From Roseicyclus sp. (GTDB lineage Bacteria; Pseudomonadota; Alphaproteobacteria; Rhodobacterales; Rhodobacteraceae), in NCBI GenBank assembly GCA_018401055.1, contig JAGYLB010000074.1, positions 1 to 19,745 of the forward strand: a stretch of DNA of 19,745 bases, written 5' to 3'. This document shows, piece after piece, positions 1-8,232 of the stretch. The number at the start of each line of letters is the position of its first letter. Within the stretch, counting starts at the first letter, position 1. The notes below the pieces were generated by a model. The model did no database searches, was not told the origin of the DNA, and worked only from the letters and a program-made list of their open reading frames with translations. The translations under genes and the position numbers were made by a program.

Positions 1-85
1 GGAACTTCACCTCTCCCGTCTTCGTCGCTCCGTGGAGCTGGAAAACACGCTTTGCCAGATCCACCCCAATCATCATATCCTTCAT
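1..85 (-). CDS. IS110-family transposase, N-terminal 28 residues (runs off the window)
   Basis: Read on the minus strand, an ATG at 85 opens a frame beginning MKDMMIGVDLAKRVFQLHG and continuing to the window edge. The IGVDLAK..FQ.HG pattern is the start of the DEDD/RuvC-like domain of IS110-family transposases, and its Asp is the first catalytic acidic residue in that family. A textbook ribosome binding site, GAGGAGG, lies about 8 bases upstream of the ATG, which supports the start. Only 28 codons are present, so whether the full gene is intact cannot be judged. Such an enzyme would catalyse element transposition. The family assignment rests on this short but characteristic N-terminus. Confidence 0.75.
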   Translation of the reverse strand, partial: MKDMMIGVDLAKRVFQLHGATKTGEVKF

Positions 86-160
86 CTCGTCGTCCTCCTC
101 GCTTCGTGGCTTTCAACACCACCATCTTGGCACATTGCGATGCCGTCTGGGGAGGGCGGC

Positions 161-562
161 AACCATACCATCTTGATCAAGCGTTTTTACTTGCGTGCCA
201 GAGCGCAGCGTGATGCCCTTATCAGCCAGATGCGCATCGAACTCCCGAGCCATATTCTTAGGTCGCTTGCCTGGGATCAGGGTGCTGAAATGGCCCGTCA
301 CGCCGATCTGAAGATCCTCACGGGGCTGCCGGTCTATTTCTGTGATCCGCCTAGCTCTTGGCAACGCGGCACCAACGGCCTTCTTCGCCAATACTTCCCG
401 AAAGGCACAGATCTGAGCAAACCTACACCGGAAGATCTGGCTGCCGTCGCAGTTGCACTGAACGGTGGACCGAGAAAGACGCTCGGTTGGAGAACACCCG
501 CAGAGGCGCTGGACGAGTTCATGGTAGTGGTGCAAGATCGTGATGTTGAGACGACCGGTTGA
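161..562 (+). pseudogene. IS30-family transposase remnant (C-terminal part, catalytic Glu deleted)
   Basis: The frame open from 32 to 562 shows IS30-family similarity only from about 161 onward. Family hallmarks are LAWDQGAEMARHAD, TGLPVYFCDP, WQRGTN, GLLRQYFPKGTDLS and RKTLGWRTPAEAL. The region carrying the first catalytic Asp is missing. The second Asp is kept (WDQG, base about 275). Intact relatives read WQRG-TNENTNG-LLRQY, where the Glu is the third catalytic residue. Here TNG is joined directly to GLLRQY at 371-379, so four residues including that Glu are absent, an in-frame 12-base loss. The protein cannot be an active DDE transposase. The upstream part of the open frame is IS110 leader sequence read by chance. 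Confidence 0.8.
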
Positions 563-579
563 GACCGCCGCCGCCGCGC

Positions 580-1416
580 TCAGAGGGTGAACAGCCCCAT
601 CTGCCTGAGCGTGCTGACGGCCTGAACAAGGCGGGGGCCAACGTCAATGTTCATATCTTCGCGACGGGTACGGAAACTGGGCATGGCACAGGTCAGCACG
701 ACGGACAGACCATCTTCAGTGCGGCCCAGAGGTGTCGAGGCCGCATAGATCGAGGGCCGCCAGTCGCCATACGAGACACAGAACCTGTCATCCGAGCGGC
801 ACCGCAAGATGGAGGCGACGGTGTGTTCGGCGTGGCGGTTGAACAGCTCCGGGTAGCTTTCCCGCGACAGCGCCAGTGTGTCGTTGAACTCCTGCCCGGC
901 CAGAAGCGATAAAAGCGCCCTCCCCGTCGCCGAGGCCACCAACGGCCCACTGATACCGACTTCGGGGACATGCGGGAAATTCTTGGCCTCGCCCGCTGTC
1001 TGGACAGAAACAAAATCCGCCCCCGAAACCACCGCCAGCGTCACATTGCCCGATGTGAACTCGGCCACGTCGCGCATCAGGCTGACGGCGGAATGCCGCC
1101 ATCGGGCCGCCGCCAGAACCGGGTAGGCCAACGTCAGGATCTTGGGAGCAAGGCGAAAGCCGCCGTTTCGATCCCTGCGGATGAAGCCTTGCGAAATCAG
1201 CGTCTTGCACAGTCTTGATACGGTCGGGCGGTTCAACCTCAGTCGCTGCGCAATCTCGCCGTTGCTGAGTGTCTCGCCAGCGGTGCGGAAGCATGACAAA
1301 ACCTCCAGCCCACGGATCAGCGTGGTCGAAACAGAGCCATCGCGCGTCAGCTCCAATGGATCGACGGTCACGCCGGCTTCGGCCCAATGCTTCATCGTGT
1401 CGAGATCGGTGCTCAT
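580..1416 (-). CDS. IclR-family transcriptional regulator
   Basis: The product is a 278-residue DNA-binding regulator with the standard IclR layout. An N-terminal winged helix spans roughly residues 30-92 (STTLIRGLEVLSCF, then LSNGEIAQRLRLNRPTVSRLCKTL and a wing ending GGFRLAPKI). A GAF-like effector domain follows, roughly 105-275, with the family pattern GPLVASATGRALLS. IclR members commonly control catabolic operons in response to a pathway metabolite. The ATG at 1416 is preferred over an in-frame TTG at 1422 because it gives a 4-base ATGA overlap with the stop of the CoA-transferase gene, implying translational coupling. The regulator is therefore transcribed behind the enzyme and likely acts on the divergent promoter at 2652-2745. 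The ligand is unknown. Confidence 0.92.
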   Translation of the reverse strand: MSTDLDTMKHWAEAGVTVDPLELTRDGSVSTTLIRGLEVLSCFRTAGETLSNGEIAQRLRLNRPTVSRLCKTLISQGFIRRDRNGGFRLAPKILTLAYPVLAAARWRHSAVSLMRDVAEFTSGNVTLAVVSGADFVSVQTAGEAKNFPHVPEVGISGPLVASATGRALLSLLAGQEFNDTLALSRESYPELFNRHAEHTVASILRCRSDDRFCVSYGDWRPSIYAASTPLGRTEDGLSVVLTCAMPSFRTRREDMNIDVGPRLVQAVSTLRQMGLFTL

Positions 1417-2651
1417 AGGCAATTCTGTTCGCGCAGGGTTTCGATTTCGGCCTCGGTCAATCCAAGCCAGTCCCGATATATGAAATCGTTGTCCTTGCCA
1501 AGCGCCCCTCCCGACCAGCGCACGCAGCCCGGCGCGTTGCGCATGCGCGGAACGACATTCTGCATCCGGACGGTGCCGAAATCGTCGTCAGGAACTGACA
1601 CGATCGCATCGCGAGCCTGCATCTGCGGATCGGCGAATATCTGGTCCACGCTATAGACTGGCGCCAGCGTTCCCTTGGCCTTGCGAAAGGCGCTCAGCAC
1701 TTCGTCCAACGTATGGGCCGCGATGAAGGCACCGAAAATGCGGTCCAGCTCGGAAGCATTTTGCACCCGTAGCTGGTTCGACGCAAAGCGCGGGTCATCC
1801 ATTAGTTCCGGGCGGCCGATGGCGATGGCGTTGTTGCGGAAAGTTGCAGCCGTGCTGCCCGCCAGCGAGACATAGCGCTTGTCGGCGGTCATGTAGACAT
1901 CAGACGGCGCCGAATACTGGTTGCGGTTGCCACTGCGCTCGCGGATCGCACCAAGCTGATCGTATTCGATGGCCAGCGATTCAATCATCCGCAGAACGGC
2001 CTCGGTTAGCGACAGGTCGATTTCTTCACCCGTTTCCGGCTGATCGCGGAACACGCGCACCAGCGCCGCGCAAATCGCAAACGCGCCGAACACCCCGCCG
2101 ATGGAATCGGCCAGCGGGTAGCCCGTGTGCATGGGCGCGCGATCAGGGTCGCCGGTGATCTGCGTCAGTCCGCCCATCGCCTCGAAGATGCGGGCGAAGC
2201 CGGGTTGCCGGCAATAGGGGCCATCTTGGCCAAAGCCACTGACTCGCAAGATGACCAAGCGTGGATTGGCCGCCCATAGCGTTTTCAGGTCCAGCCCCCA
2301 GCGGTCAAGCGTGCCGGGGCGGAAATTTTCGATTAGAACATCGGTCTCGGCCAGCATCCGCTTGAAGAGCGCAGCACCCTCGGGCTGGCGCAGGTCCAGC
2401 GTGCCGTGGCGTTTGCCGCGGTTGGTGACCTTCCACCACAGCGGTTTGCCGTCCTTGAACGGCGGGAAGCCGCGCAACCCGTCGCCTGCACCGGGAAGTT
2501 CCAGCTTGGTGACATCGGCGCCAAAGTCCGCCAGCAGACTGCCCGCCATGGGCGCGGCGATGATCGTCGCAATGTCGAGCACGCGCAAACCCTTAAGCGG
2601 GCCGCTGGTTTCGTTGGTGGCTGCGCTTGAAAAGTTGGACCGGTCAGTCAT
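1413..2651 (-). CDS. Class III (CaiB/BaiF-type) acyl-CoA transferase
   Basis: The product is 412 residues, normal for a class III CoA-transferase. It opens with the family signature GPLKGLRVLDIATIIAAPMAGSLLADFGADVTKLE (residues about 17-51, shown as a region) and continues with NRGKR..TLDL, ENFRPGTLDRWGLD, GFGQDGPY and QPETGEEIDLSLTEA. The Asp in ADSIGG (D182) matches the catalytic Asp that carries the CoA thioester in formyl-CoA transferase. These cytoplasmic enzymes move CoA from a donor thioester to a free carboxylate without ATP. Here it probably activates the acid fed into the acyl-CoA dehydrogenases encoded divergently. The upstream ribosome binding site is weak (TGGACA). It overlaps the IclR gene by 4 bases. 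The acid substrate cannot be told from the sequence. Confidence 0.92.
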   Translation of the reverse strand: MTDRSNFSSAATNETSGPLKGLRVLDIATIIAAPMAGSLLADFGADVTKLELPGAGDGLRGFPPFKDGKPLWWKVTNRGKRHGTLDLRQPEGAALFKRMLAETDVLIENFRPGTLDRWGLDLKTLWAANPRLVILRVSGFGQDGPYCRQPGFARIFEAMGGLTQITGDPDRAPMHTGYPLADSIGGVFGAFAICAALVRVFRDQPETGEEIDLSLTEAVLRMIESLAIEYDQLGAIRERSGNRNQYSAPSDVYMTADKRYVSLAGSTAATFRNNAIAIGRPELMDDPRFASNQLRVQNASELDRIFGAFIAAHTLDEVLSAFRKAKGTLAPVYSVDQIFADPQMQARDAIVSVPDDDFGTVRMQNVVPRMRNAPGCVRWSGGALGKDNDFIYRDWLGLTEAEIETLREQNCL

Positions 2652-2745
2652 AATGTGTCCATTTAATGATCTTCTGTTGACATATTTTTACGATATATGG
2701 AACACAATCGTCGACAATATCAAAAAACAATACTTGGGAGGGGGA
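2652..2745. promoter_or_regulatory. Divergent promoter region between CoA-transferase and acyl-CoA dehydrogenase genes
   Basis: This 94-base gap is clearly more AT-rich than its surroundings and must hold promoters for both directions. On the plus strand a perfect TTGACA (2677-2682) is a possible -35 element, but no good -10 lies 16-18 bases after it. On the minus strand TTGTCG (2718-2713), a 16-base spacer and TATCGT form a weak candidate. The short palindrome GTCGAC (2712-2717) and flanking GATAT/ATATC arms (2692-2696 and 2717-2721) may be operator elements for the nearby IclR protein; this is speculative. GGGAGGGGG just before 2746 is the ribosome binding site of the acyl-CoA dehydrogenase. 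Confidence 0.5.
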
Positions 2746-4032
2746 ATGGATTTTGAATTGTCGCCCGATGCGCGTGCCATCAGGGACCGCGCCGAAGCCT
2801 TCTTTCAAGCCCGTATCCTGCCACGCCACCGGGAATGGCACCAGGCGGTTGTGCGTGACGGGCGCGCGGCCCCCTTCATGGCCGCGCTTCAGAAGGAGGC
2901 CCGCGCCGAAGGCTTGTGGAACCTGGGGTTGCCGCTGCTCCGCGAAGACGAGCCGGGCACACGGTTGAGTAACCTCGAATTCGCCCCCGTGGCCGAGGTT
3001 CTGGGGCGGCTGCCCTGGGGCTCGCAGGTGTTCAACTGCCAGGCCCCCGATGTACCGAACATGGCTATGTTGCAGGCCCTTGCCACGCCCGCGCAGCGTG
3101 AAGAGTGGCTGAACCCACTGCTGAACGGGCAGACCCGTTCATCCTATGCGATGACCGAGCCGGATATGGCCTCGTCGGATGCGACGAACATTGCCACCCG
3201 CATTGAGTTTGGCACCGGGCCTGATGCCGGGACGATCACGCTGAATGGGCGCAAGTGGTTCGCCACCGGTGGCGCGCATCCGGATTGCAAGTTTCTGATC
3301 GTGATGGGGGTCAGCGACCTGGATGCCCCGCGCACCGAGCGGCAGAGCATGGTGATCGTGTCGACCGATGCGCCCGGCGTGACGCTGGAGCGCGAGCTGA
3401 GTTTCATGGGCTGGCGCGATCATGTCGCGCCGATTGGACAGTTCACATTGCGCGATGTCAAAGTGCCGGTGGAAAACCTGCTGGGCGAGCGCGGGCAGGG
3501 GTTTCGTGGTGCGCAGGTGCGACTGGGTCCGGCACGCATTCACCACTGCATGCGCTGCGTTGGCATGGCCGAGATGCTGGTGGCGCAGATGGTCGCCCGC
3601 GCCCGCGAGCGTTCAACCTTTGGCCGCCCGGTTATCGACTATGACACCGTGCAGGGCTGGATCGCCGAAGCACGCGTCGAAATCGAGATGGTGCGCCTGT
3701 TCATCCACAAGGCGGCGGCGATGGTCGATGCCGCGGGCGGTCAGGGCGGCGGGCGCGATGTTTGGCGGCAGGTGTCGATGATCAAGATCGCCGCGCCGCG
3801 CATGTTGCAGACCATAGCTGACCGCGCGATTCAGGTCTTTGGCGCGATGGGCGGGGTTGAGGAGTCATTGATTCATCACGCCTGGACCTATGCGCGCTGG
3901 TTCCGCATCGGAGACGGCCCCGACGAGGTGCATTTACGCCAGATTTTCCGCACCGAACCCGCGCCGGACTGGTCCATCGCGGATTGCCCCTACATCGCCC
4001 CGCCTACGGCGATCAGCGGAGGTCGGCAATGA
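2746..4032 (+). CDS. Acyl-CoA dehydrogenase, ACAD11-like type
   Basis: The product is a 428-residue flavoprotein that should introduce an alpha-beta double bond into an acyl-CoA and pass electrons to ETF. The N-terminal helical domain begins MDFELSPDARAIRDR. The FAD/substrate motif YAMTEPDMASSDATNI is at about 134-149, GRKWFATGG at 168-176, and RSTFGRPVIDYDTVQGWIAE in the C-terminal helical domain. The ending RIGDGPDEVH (about 387-396) is characteristic of the ACAD10/11-like branch; D390 aligns with the catalytic Glu of medium-chain enzymes. The ATG at 2746 is chosen over a far-upstream in-frame start because homology begins there and GGGAGGGGG precedes it. The stop overlaps the next start (ATGA). 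Substrate chain type is not determinable. Confidence 0.92.
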   Translation: MDFELSPDARAIRDRAEAFFQARILPRHREWHQAVVRDGRAAPFMAALQKEARAEGLWNLGLPLLREDEPGTRLSNLEFAPVAEVLGRLPWGSQVFNCQAPDVPNMAMLQALATPAQREEWLNPLLNGQTRSSYAMTEPDMASSDATNIATRIEFGTGPDAGTITLNGRKWFATGGAHPDCKFLIVMGVSDLDAPRTERQSMVIVSTDAPGVTLERELSFMGWRDHVAPIGQFTLRDVKVPVENLLGERGQGFRGAQVRLGPARIHHCMRCVGMAEMLVAQMVARARERSTFGRPVIDYDTVQGWIAEARVEIEMVRLFIHKAAAMVDAAGGQGGGRDVWRQVSMIKIAAPRMLQTIADRAIQVFGAMGGVEESLIHHAWTYARWFRIGDGPDEVHLRQIFRTEPAPDWSIADCPYIAPPTAISGGRQ

Positions 4033-5922
4033 TCCGGTTGGACATGAAAACCCTTGCCGCCCAACTGGGCGGCCTGATCGCGGTGCTGATCGCCGCGCAG
4101 GCGATCTATGTCGCCTACAAGGGCGCATTCGACATTGCCTTCACGCGGTCAGGGCTTTTGTGGGCTGGGGTGGTGGTGTCGATCCTTTGCGCGCCACTTG
4201 CCGCACGGATCGGCGGTGGGCGCGGGCGGCAGGCGCTGGCATGGGCGCTGGACTGGGCCATGATCGTGGTGCTGAGCGTGGTCATCTGGCGGTTCATCGA
4301 GGTGCTGGCCCTGCTGGAGCGCACGATTTACACGCTGACGGTCTGGGACGTGGGGCTGGCGCTGGCGGGCATTGCCGTCCTGTTAGAGGTCACGCGCAGG
4401 CTGTTCGGCCTGCCCATCGTCATCATCTCGGTGATCGGGCTTGTGTTCTGTTTCGTCGGCCCGTGGCTTCCGGGGTTTCTGAACCATTCAGGCATGCGGC
4501 TGGACCGGGTCATGCTGACCGTCTGGTACAGCTTTCAGGGCGTGTTCGGCATCCCTCTGGGTATCGTCATCCAGATGGTGCTGATTTTCATTGTGTTCGG
4601 CGCGGTGCTTGAGGGGACGGGCGCCAGCAACGCGCTGATCCGCGTCTCGCTGGCGCTGACCGGGCGCACACGCGGTGGGCCCGCGCATTCGGCGGTGATC
4701 GCAAGCGGCATGTTCGGGTCGATGTCGGGCAGCGTGACGGCGAATGTGGTGGGCACGGGTTCATTCACCATTCCCATGATCCAGCGGCGCGGTTTCTCGC
4801 CCGCCACGGCTGGCGGGATCGAGGCTGCGGCCTCGACCGGCGGAGCAGATCGTGCCGCCGGTCATGGGAGCGGCGGCCTTTCTGATGGCGGACCTGCTTG
4901 GCGTTGCCTATACTACTGTCGCGATCGCCGCGATCATTCCGGCGGTGCTGTATTACGGGGCGCTGTTCACGGCGATCTCGATTCAGGCATCCCGGCAGGA
5001 TATCCAGCCTGTGCCAGAATCCGAGCGCCTGCCACTGACCAGGCGCGACCTGTTTGCCAGCCTTCTGTTCATCATTCCGATCCTGACCATCATCGCCGTT
5101 CTGGTGATGGGCCGCTCGCCCGCAATGGCGGGTTTTGTAGCTACACTCACGGCGGCGGCAATTGGCCTGTTCAACCCGCGCAACTGGAAAGACCCGTGGA
5201 TCGTCTGGAAGGTGCTCGCACATGCCGGGCGCAACTGTGCCAGCATTCTGGTGGCCGTGGGGGCGATCGGGGTGATCCTGGGGGTATTGAACCTGACGGG
5301 GCTTGGGCTGTCTTTCGCTGCGGCGGTGGCGGGTCTGTCCGATCAGTCGCTACTGTGGGCGCTGGTGGTGACGGCACTGGCCTGTCTGATGCTGGGCATG
5401 GGGATGCCGACTCTCCCTGCCTATCTGATCATCATTCTGGTGCTTGGACCGGTCATCACCCGCCTTGGGGTCGAGCCGCTCTCGGCACATATGTTCGTCT
5501 TCTATTTCGGCGTCCTGTCAGCGATCACGCCGCCCGTGGCGATAGGCGCCTTCGCCGCCGCGCCGATTGCGCGCGCCAATCCGATGGCAACCTCGTTTGT
5601 TGCGCTGAAGCTGGCGCTGACCGGTTTTCTAATCCCCTTCGTCTTCGTCTATCAGCCCTCGTTGCTGCTGATCGGCCCGTTCGAGCCGCTGGTCCTGGCG
5701 CGGGTGATCGTGTCGCTGGCGCTGGCGATCTGGATGCTGAACACCGGATTAATCGGCTATGCGGGCAACCGTCTGGGCTGGCCGGAACGCGGGTTGCGGT
5801 TGACCGTGGCGGCGCTCTTGCTGGTGCAGGTGCCGCAAATGCAGATGGTCATGATCGCCGTGTCGCTGGCGGTGATCATGGGAAAATCGCTGGCGCTTAG
5901 GCGCGCCAGTGCCGGGGCATGA
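4029..5922 (+). pseudogene. TRAP transporter fused permease (4TM/12TM), interrupted by one frameshift
   Basis: The two halves together form a ~630-residue inner-membrane permease of the TAXI-TRAP class, with a small-subunit-like helical part fused to the DctM-like part. The first frame contains GSMSGSVTANVVGTGSFTIP and GGIEAAASTGG. The conserved continuation QIVPPVMGAAAFLMAD is read only in the next frame, from 4846. Four bases (4842-4845) lie where three are expected, so one base is extra. Downstream the frame is open to 5922 with MGMPTLPAYL and GVLSAITPPVAIGAFAAAPIA. The ATG at 4029 overlaps the preceding stop and follows AGCGGAGG. If the shift is real, the protein ends around residue 300 and the transporter is inactive. 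With no other lesion in about 1.9 kb, a recent mutation or sequence error is likely. Confidence 0.88.
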
Positions 5923-5962
5923 CATCATGCCACACACTTTCGACGTGATCAGGGAGGAAAAG

Positions 5963-6997
5963 ATGACGCGATTCAACTTCAGAAAGGCGGCGGGCGCAAT
6001 GCTTGCCGGGGCTGCGCTTCTGGCAGGGGCCAGTTCGGCAAGCGCGCAGGGGCGCTCATTGCAGATGGCCTCGCTTGGCTCGGATTCACCGACCACGGTG
6101 TTTTCCATCGCCACAAGCGAGGTCCTTCGCCGCGAACTGGGGCACCGCATTCAGCTGGCAACCGGCTCGGCGGCGACGCGGCAGGCGGTGGATGCGGCGA
6201 ACCAGCAGGTGGACCTGTTTGTCACTGCCGTGTCGATCAACTATTTCATGGAAAACCAGCTTAACATGTTTTCCGAGGTGGCGAACGCGACCGAGATGTT
6301 CGGTGAATTGCGCGCCATCCTGAATTACCCGCTGGGCGCCTATCATGGGATCGTCTGGGCCGACAGCGGGATCACGTCGATGGAGGATTTCGAAGGCAGG
6401 CGCGTTTTCGCCGGTCCACCGTCGGGCGCGGCGCGTACCGTTGTCGAGCAGATCATCAAGGGCTCTACCGGATTTGAACCCAACGAGCAGTATGAATCGA
6501 TGAACCTTGACTGGGGCGCGGCGGCACAGGCGTTCCAGGACCGTCAGCTTGATGTCTATTTCATCCCCACACCGATTCCCAGCGCATCGGTGGCGCAGAT
6601 ATCAGCGCAGGGGCAGTTCCGGGTGATCGGCATTCCCGACACCGCACTTGACAGCCCCGAGCTGGAATCCGCTCTGTCGATCCCCGGGCGCAGCCTGAAC
6701 ACGCTGGAGCCCGGCACATACCCCAACCTTGTCAACGATGCGCCGGTGCTTCTTATCGATTCGCTGGTGGGGCTGGGCACTCATCGCTGGATGAGCGAGG
6801 ATGAGGTTTATGACATCACCCGCGTGATCTTCGAGAACAACGACGATCTTGTCGAAGCCGCGCGCTGGATGTCGGTGATCACCCCTAAAAACGCGCTGAC
6901 CGAGATGAACATGCCGCTGCATCTGGGCGCCTACCGCTACTATCAGGAGATTGGCATCGAGGTGCCCGACCACCTGCTTCCGCCTGAATTGCGCTGA
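5963..6997 (+). CDS. TAXI-family TRAP transporter solute-binding protein
   Basis: The product is a 344-residue periplasmic receptor that binds the substrate and delivers it to the fused permease encoded 40 bases upstream. A signal peptide is obvious: basic start MTRFNFRK, hydrophobic stretch AAGAMLAGAALLAGA and cleavage after ASA at residue 28. The mature part shows TAXI features: LGSDSPTTVFSIATSEVLRR, RIQLATGSAATRQAVDAAN, the DLFVTAVSINYF strand, GRRVFAGPPSGAARTVVEQI and DVYFIPTPIPSA. The start is set by AGGGAGG six bases before the ATG; an upstream in-frame ATG overlaps the permease end and lacks a signal peptide. TAXI systems typically take up carboxylates driven by sodium or protons. The ligand is unknown. 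Confidence 0.92.
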   Translation: MTRFNFRKAAGAMLAGAALLAGASSASAQGRSLQMASLGSDSPTTVFSIATSEVLRRELGHRIQLATGSAATRQAVDAANQQVDLFVTAVSINYFMENQLNMFSEVANATEMFGELRAILNYPLGAYHGIVWADSGITSMEDFEGRRVFAGPPSGAARTVVEQIIKGSTGFEPNEQYESMNLDWGAAAQAFQDRQLDVYFIPTPIPSASVAQISAQGQFRVIGIPDTALDSPELESALSIPGRSLNTLEPGTYPNLVNDAPVLLIDSLVGLGTHRWMSEDEVYDITRVIFENNDDLVEAARWMSVITPKNALTEMNMPLHLGAYRYYQEIGIEVPDHLLPPELR

Positions 6998-7007
6998 ACC
7001 TGAACAC

Positions 7008-7040
7008 CCTCGCGCAGCCTGTTTGCGCGGGGCTTTCCCT
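7008..7040 (+). terminator. Intergenic hairpin after the TAXI gene
   Basis: Bases 7008-7016 and 7024-7032 form a 9-bp stem (six perfect CGCGCA/TGCGCG pairs, one T-G, two C-G) around a 7-base loop. A pyrimidine-rich but T-poor tract follows (CTTTCCCTT). It may act as a partial terminator, or as an mRNA-stabilising hairpin that keeps TAXI transcript abundant relative to downstream genes, as is common behind binding-protein genes. The next gene begins only 28 bases after the stem, so read-through is likely. Confidence 0.45.
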
Positions 7041-7059
7041 TGCCTGAACGGACCCGATA

Positions 7060-8229
7060 ATGGACCTGACCTTGTCTTCTGCCGATCTGGCGTTTCGCCA
7101 TGAGGTGCGCGCGTTCATCGCGGATACGCTGCCTCAAGACGTCGCCGAAACCTTCCACAACGCAGGGCGCCACTCCTTCGGGCAGATGATGCGCTGGCAT
7201 CGCATTCTGCATGAGAAAGGCTGGGTGGCGCCGCACTGGCCCGTGGAACACGGCGGCGCGGGCTGGAGCGTGATGCAGCAGCACATCTTCGATACCGAGG
7301 CCATGTCCGCGGGCGCGCCGCGCCTGCGCCCCTTCGGACTGCGCATGATCGGGCCGATCCTGATTCATTTCGGTAACGACGCGCAGCGCGCGCGCTTTCT
7401 GCAGCCGATCCTGAGCGGTGAGGAATACTGGTGCCAGGGCTTTTCCGAACCCGGCGCGGGGTCTGATCTGGCCTCGCTGACCGCTCGTGCCGCGCGCGAT
7501 GGGAACGACTTTATCGTCACCGGCCAGAAGACATGGACAACAACGGGCCAGCACGCGGACTGGATGTTCGCGCTGGTGCGCACCGACCCGCAGGCCGACC
7601 GCCCGCAAAAGGGCATCTCGATGCTGCTGATCGACATGAAAAGCCCCGGCGTTACGGTGCGCCCGATCATCACCATTGATAGCGATCATCATGTGAATGA
7701 CGTGTTTCTGGACAGCGTGCGCGTTCCTGTCAGCAATCTGGTGGGGCAAGAGAACAAGGGCTGGGACTACGCGAAGTTCCTGCTGGCGCATGAGCGGGTG
7801 ACGGTGGCCAATGTCGGTCAGGCCAAGGCCGAAATCGGGCTTGTGAAGCGGCTTGCGCGGGCGCGCGGCCGGCTGGATGACCCAATCTTCGCCACCCGGC
7901 TTGCTTCGGATCCGGGAAGCCATGATATGTCAGCGTTGGAGGTCACCAACCTGCGGATGCTGTCGCAACTGGGGCCGAATGGTGATGCAGGCGCGTTGTC
8001 GTCGTTTCTGAAGCTGCGCGGCACCGAGATCCAGCAACGGATCACGGAACTGGCGATGGATGTGATGGGCCCTGAGGCCGCGCCCTGGCGTGCCGATACC
8101 GGGAATGCCCGGCGTGGGCCTGAAGGCTACGGCACGCATGGCTGGCTGTTCTCGCGCGCGTTTACCGTCTTTGGTGGGTCCAGCGAAATCCAGAAGAACA
8201 TCGTTGCCAAACAGATCCTGGGGCTATGA
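7060..8229 (+). CDS. Acyl-CoA dehydrogenase, PimC-like large subunit
   Basis: The product is 389 residues and matches the larger partner of two-subunit acyl-CoA dehydrogenases (pimeloyl-CoA dehydrogenase PimC, mycobacterial FadE28-like). It shows APHWPVEHGGAGWS, GFSEPGAGSDLAS (about 127-139), GQKTWTTTGQHADW, ENKGWDYAKFLLAHER and a C-terminal FGGSSEIQKNIVAKQILGL. The C-terminal position that carries the catalytic Glu in medium-chain enzymes is Gly here (FGGSSEIQ). E245 in LAHER aligns with the catalytic Glu of isovaleryl-CoA-type enzymes and is the likely base. A partner gene follows after 3 bases, supporting a heteromeric enzyme. Such pairs often act on branched, dicarboxylic, alicyclic or steroid side-chain CoA esters. 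The ribosome binding site is weak. Confidence 0.92.
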   Translation: MDLTLSSADLAFRHEVRAFIADTLPQDVAETFHNAGRHSFGQMMRWHRILHEKGWVAPHWPVEHGGAGWSVMQQHIFDTEAMSAGAPRLRPFGLRMIGPILIHFGNDAQRARFLQPILSGEEYWCQGFSEPGAGSDLASLTARAARDGNDFIVTGQKTWTTTGQHADWMFALVRTDPQADRPQKGISMLLIDMKSPGVTVRPIITIDSDHHVNDVFLDSVRVPVSNLVGQENKGWDYAKFLLAHERVTVANVGQAKAEIGLVKRLARARGRLDDPIFATRLASDPGSHDMSALEVTNLRMLSQLGPNGDAGALSSFLKLRGTEIQQRITELAMDVMGPEAAPWRADTGNARRGPEGYGTHGWLFSRAFTVFGGSSEIQKNIVAKQILGL

Positions 8230-8232
8230 GAC

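Larger units (their letters stand above)
1..579. mobile_element. Insertion-sequence debris (IS110-type 5' end next to IS30-type remnant)
   Basis: This stretch holds the start of an IS110-type transposase on the minus strand (1-85), its untranslated leader (from 86 to an undefined point before about 160), and an IS30-type transposase tail on the plus strand. The two elements point in opposite directions. The order suggests that an IS110-type element inserted into, or recombined with, an older IS30-type copy. IS110 elements generally lack terminal inverted repeats, so the junction cannot be placed by eye. No clear IS30 terminal repeat is visible between the transposase stop at 562 and the regulator gene ending at 580. 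The debris marks the left boundary of the catabolic cluster. Confidence 0.7.

Noticed and set aside
2708..2719. FadR/GntR-type operator around the GTCGAC palindrome
   Set aside because: It has only two bases between the half-site cores instead of the three in TNGTNNNACNA, and no GntR gene is in the window.
2251..2745. A 165-residue N-terminal extension of the acyl-CoA dehydrogenase
   Set aside because: It is antisense to the CoA-transferase and crosses the promoter gap. Family similarity begins at the ATG at 2746, which has a strong ribosome binding site.
6943..7923. A 326-codon open frame on the minus strand
   Set aside because: It is antisense to the PimC-like dehydrogenase, which has complete family motifs. 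The frame is rich in His, Arg and Gln as expected of a GC-rich shadow frame, and shows no known domain.
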